From Rhinopomastus cyanomelas (Eukaryota; Chordata; Aves; Bucerotiformes; Rhinopomastidae): 64,000 bases of DNA. The notes under the pieces were generated by a model that saw only the letters and a program-made list of their open reading frames with translations, ran no database searches and was not told where the DNA came from. Both the position numbers and the translations under genes were made by a program. The stretch spans positions 558,001-622,000 of the forward strand of contig VXBP01003402.1 of assembly GCA_013400115.1 (NCBI GenBank). Reading direction: 5' to 3'. Within the stretch, counting starts at the first letter, position 1. Each line of letters starts with the position of its first letter. Shown piece by piece: positions 60,712-64,000 of this stretch.

Positions 60712-61190
60712 GTTCCTGTGTGAGATGTGCTCTCGCCCTGTACTGGGCACTAGGGAGGCCTCCCCTCAAGTACTGGGGGCAGCTCAGGGTCCTTCACTTC
60801 AAGAAAGAGATTGAGGGGCTGGAGCAGGTCCAGAGGAGCAATGGGGGTGGGGAAGAGACTGGAGGGAAAGTCTGATGAGCAGAGGTTGAGAGAGCTGGGG
60901 ATGTTCAGCCTGGAGAAGAGGAGGCTCAGGGGGACCTTCTCCCTCTCTCCAACTCCCTGAAGGGAGGTTGAACTCAGGTAGGAGTCAGGCTCTTCTCCCA
61001 GTGCCAGGACGAGAAGGCAGGGCCTTAAGCTGCCAGGGGAGGGTTAGGTTGGATGTTAGGAAGCCCTGGGGTGTTGAAGGACAGCCTGGCTGTGGCCCCT
61101 AGTGCCCTGGTCTGACCACTGTGGTGATGTGCGGTCATAGGCTGGTCTGCATGAGCTCAGAGGGCTTTCCCAGCCTCAACAGTTATCGCA
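60712..61190 (+). mobile_element. CR1 fragment, internally deleted
   Basis: This plus-strand CR1 of the agcccagcccagg subfamily has ccctgtactgggcactaggg, ggggctggagcaggtccag, agagagctggggatgttcag, ctggagaagaggaggctc and gggttaggttggatgttagg. It then jumps at about 61065 to ggggtgttgaaggacagcc, so the end of ORF2 is deleted. The 3' UTR ends gagctcagagggctttccc with a decayed terminal repeat. Confidence 0.94.
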
Positions 61191-62559
61191 CAAGTAAAGG
61201 AAGAATCTTGATGCAGAGCTGACAAATTGGGTGCACTCTTGTGTTAAAAGTACTTAGCTGATTTGGGTGCCAGTGGTGATTTTACAGAGATGAGACAAAT
61301 CGTCACACATAAGTCAAGTCTGTAACACAAAACAATACATTTGAAAGCCTTTTTGTCTGAGAGTCTGTCTGCGAGTACAGTGCTAGGCTCCATCAATTTT
61401 GGCAAGTTATTAGCACCTTTCCACGTCCAAGCAGGTCTAGTAGGATCAAATTTGCAGCAGATGCTTTTAACTTAATCCGTGGAATTTTGCAGACAAAACA
61501 GACAAATTGCACAGACGGGTGTCACTCTGCCAGTGGGAAGCCCTCGCCGCTCCATACGGAAGTTGTATTCAAAGGAACTGGTGCAATAAGGATTCCTTTT
61601 GAATTTGCTCCGTGGCGTATTTGTGAATTGAAGATGATGATCTCAAAACAACAGAGCAAGAAAACACTGCAGCTCTGAGCGTGCTGGACCTGTGTTACGG
61701 TGCCGGTGCAAACTCCTTTGAGCTCAGTGTTGCCCCTCTAAGAATCAAATTATTTTGGAAACCTGCAGTGCTACTATTTTTCTTCTATTTGATCTCCCCT
61801 ACAAAATGATTTTAAATACGTTCTGAGTAGAACTGTTTTCAACAAACCCTTTATCTCTTGCACTGGTGGTGAGCTCTGAAGGCCAAGAGCAGCAACTCGT
61901 TGGTAAATAGTTAGTAAATCACTTTATCTGGAAGAGCTGTCAGCGAGATAGAGCCTGTGTTTCTTTGCAAAGCCTTATCTAAGAATGAGTTCTTTCTAAC
62001 AGCTTTATTAAAAACTGGGCGAGACTGACAGTTCTCAAGCCGACAGCCACGACAACCAAGCCATAACGACATGCCAAGAGTTGGGCCGCAGCAGCAGTTG
62101 TATTTGGCAAGATATGCTGCTGAAATGCTCCTAGTCATTGAATTTCTTCTTAAAAACCCTTTCTTTTCCTCTGCCATAATGAGTTTTGCAAACATATATA
62201 AAAGATGGCACTGAGACAGCTTGTAACATATTGACTGGGTTAACCAGGGCTGCCTGGGAGGGTTTTGGGTATGAAAGTGATACTGAAAGCAATCCCGAAC
62301 ACTGGCTGCTGGCTCTTAATTGATTTACATAAATGTTTATGTCTCTGATTTGATAAACATTAGCTGCAATGCTCAGGGATTTGCAGGACAGGTTTTTACA
62401 GCTTCTCATTTGATCTCCTTTTATCAGCAGAGCCAGCGATCAGACAGAAAAAGGGCCAGAAGAAGCAGCAGAGAAGGAACAGAAGATCTACTGTCAGAGG
62501 TACCAAACATCAGACTAAGTTTGTAATTTCTGTTTGAAAATTATTAAAGATTTCTGGGT
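61191..62559. other. Unique non-coding stretch
   Basis: No gene or recognised repeat. All frames are below 100 codons. Confidence 0.45.
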
Positions 62560-63020
62560 TCCCCAGTGTAAGAGAGACATGGACATACTGAAGTGAGTCC
62601 AACAAAGGGCAAGAAAGATGATTAAAGGACTGGAGCATCTGATGTATGAAGGGAAGCTTAGAGCTGGAACTGTCCAGCCTGGAGAAGTAAAGCCCTGAGA
62701 GACCGTCTTGTTGTCTAGAGATACCTGCCGGGAGGCAGAGAAGATGGTTTTGTGGTATCCAGTAGCAGGACAAGAGAAAATGGGCACAAAATCAAACACA
62801 TTTAAACATGTGAAGATCCATATGGAAACCCTTTCTTGGGGTGAGGGGGTCAAACACTGGACCCATTGCCCAGAGAGGTTGCTGGTGTTCTCAAAACACA
62901 ACTGGACATCGCCCCGAGCAACCTACTCTGGCTGACCCTGATTTGAGCAGGGGACTGGGCTATTAATCCAAAGAAGGAATCCAGAGGTTTCTTCCATCCT
63001 CAGCACTTCTGTGACTCTGC
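62560..63020 (+). mobile_element. Old CR1 fragment
   Basis: The diverged plus-strand CR1 shows agagagacatggacatactg, agtgagtccaacaaaggg, gattaaaggactggagcatc, ctgtccagcctggagaag, attgcccagagaggttgctg and caaaacacaactggacatc. It ends near cttctgtgactctgc. Many changes and indels mark it as one of the older copies. Confidence 0.88.
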
Positions 63021-63119
63021 TGTACAGATGAGATCCGAGCAGTGATGAACAGCCACATCACCTCTGCTTACACCACCCAAAAGCACCATAACAAGACGTG
63101 GAAGACACAAGTTATCTGT
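63021..63119. other. Unique non-coding stretch
   Basis: Nothing is recognised between the CR1 end and the AT-rich block that follows. Confidence 0.4.
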
Positions 63120-63700
63120 TGATGCATTCCGTGTGCCATGGATTGATTTGGTGGCACACACGATATGTTGATAATTCATCGGTGATCACTGTCAAACAGC
63201 ACTGCAGAGGACTGTTTTCTTTCTGAACACAACACAGGTGTCTGGATTTTAGTGCCAATATCCTACAGCGGGGTGTAACTGTCATTATTAATGCCGATGC
63301 AAATGAAATGTTAATTCTTGCAAATAGATTAAACCATGGAATGCTTTGAGAGGAGAATTACTGCCAGAAAAGCCGTTGCATTGCTTCTTTGTAATTTGAT
63401 GGCCCACAGAAGTGCAGAAACATATCTTATGGCTTTACAAATCTGTGATAATTTCCTTCAACTTTCACTTTTACTGCCTTGTCATTAAATTCACATTGAG
63501 TTCTTAAAACAAAAATGTTTAAAACAGATGTGGCTGTTAAAGTTACAATATGAATTTTACAACCCTAAATTTTATGGCAGTGAAAGAAATTTCAGCCACC
63601 AAAGTCAGAGATTAGAATGGAAGCAAAAGGCAGCCCCAAAGATGACAGATTTACCAAAACTTAAGCTAACATAAATCAAATATTCTATAAGAGTGGTGGA
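63120..63700. promoter_or_regulatory. Possible conserved non-coding element with POU octamer
   Basis: A repeat-free block contains a perfect POU/OCT octamer atgcaaat at 63297-63304. Just upstream is gtcattattaatg (63281-63293) and just downstream atgttaattcttgcaaat. It also has many other A/T words and no long open frame. The dense mix of homeodomain- and POU-type words is typical of developmental enhancers. Conservation was not tested. Confidence 0.33.
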
Positions 63701-64000
63701 AGTCAGAGTTCAGAAAGCAAACTCTCCAGAACACCATGAATTATCAGCAAACAGCAAACAAAAAGGCAAAATGTAAATGTCTGAATTACGCTTCTGTTCT
63801 TTATCAATTCTCTCTATTGGTCTAATTCGCAGGATCTGAGGTTTTCTGCACAGTGATCCAGACAGTGTCTTTTGACAAAGATTCATTCTAACAAGCATAA
63901 TGATTTTCATGATGTTTTGGAGAGGAAATTCAGCTTCCATTTAATCTGACTATAAAAACCTGGATATCAGGTTTCACCAGAAGTTCCACTATGGGGTAGA
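63701..64000. other. Unique non-coding stretch to window end
   Basis: No gene or recognised repeat. A 76-codon minus-strand frame at 63710-63940 is not called. Confidence 0.4.

Noticed and set aside
1..64000. CRISPR arrays, operons or other bacterial systems
   Set aside because: The abundance of CR1 retrotransposons and lack of dense genes show vertebrate DNA; no regularly spaced repeats of CRISPR type were seen.

Overview
This window reads as nuclear DNA from a bird. The main evidence is at least two dozen fragments of the avian CR1 (Chicken Repeat 1) non-LTR retrotransposon on both strands, covering very roughly 9 kb (about 14 percent, an estimate by eye). No Alu-, L1- or B-type mammalian repeats were recognised. 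The CR1 density and the presence of several CR1 3'-end subfamilies suggest a bird with active or recently active CR1. The order cannot be named from this sequence alone.

No host protein-coding gene, tRNA or intact structural RNA could be supported. The only recognisable protein-coding matter is decayed or 5'-truncated CR1 ORF2 (the C-terminal end of reverse transcriptase and what follows). All other open frames are short, overlap on several frames, and have no domain, signal or codon pattern I recognise. The window is best described as intergenic or intronic.

Layout: 1-5.4 kb is mostly unique sequence with one CR1. A long minus-strand CR1 at 5.4-6.4 kb carries a tiny plus-strand CR1 tail inserted into it, followed by a short CR1 of a different subfamily. 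At 9.5-10.8 kb a minus-strand CR1 is split by a younger plus-strand CR1. From 13.8 to 23 kb is largely unique, with an AT-rich tract and a 28-bp minisatellite. CR1 copies sit near 23.1, 24.2 and 27.3 kb. A CR1 at 30.5-31.6 kb contains two single N characters, each flanked by exact long duplications, and looks like an assembly error. One CR1 lies at 33.2-33.9 kb, followed by about 10 kb of mostly unique DNA. At 44.1-44.8 kb a CR1 is bracketed by two imperfect direct repeats of about 130 bp. At 48.3 kb the 3' half of a 5S rRNA is fused to a CR1 3' tail, a SINE-like chimera. The rest (49-64 kb) holds scattered CR1s and several AT-rich, homeodomain-motif-rich segments.

Several segments (about 8.3-8.65, 19.6-20.1, 28.1-28.7, 35.9-36.4, 54.1-54.3, 60.0-60.5 and 63.1-63.7 kb) have the look of conserved non-coding regulatory DNA: AT-rich, repeat-free, with TAATTA cores, a perfect octamer or a LEF/TCF-like site. 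This is inference from composition and motifs only, with no alignment. The observations most worth following up are the 5S rRNA-CR1 chimera, the direct repeats bracketing a CR1, the nested CR1 insertions and the misassembly around the two Ns.
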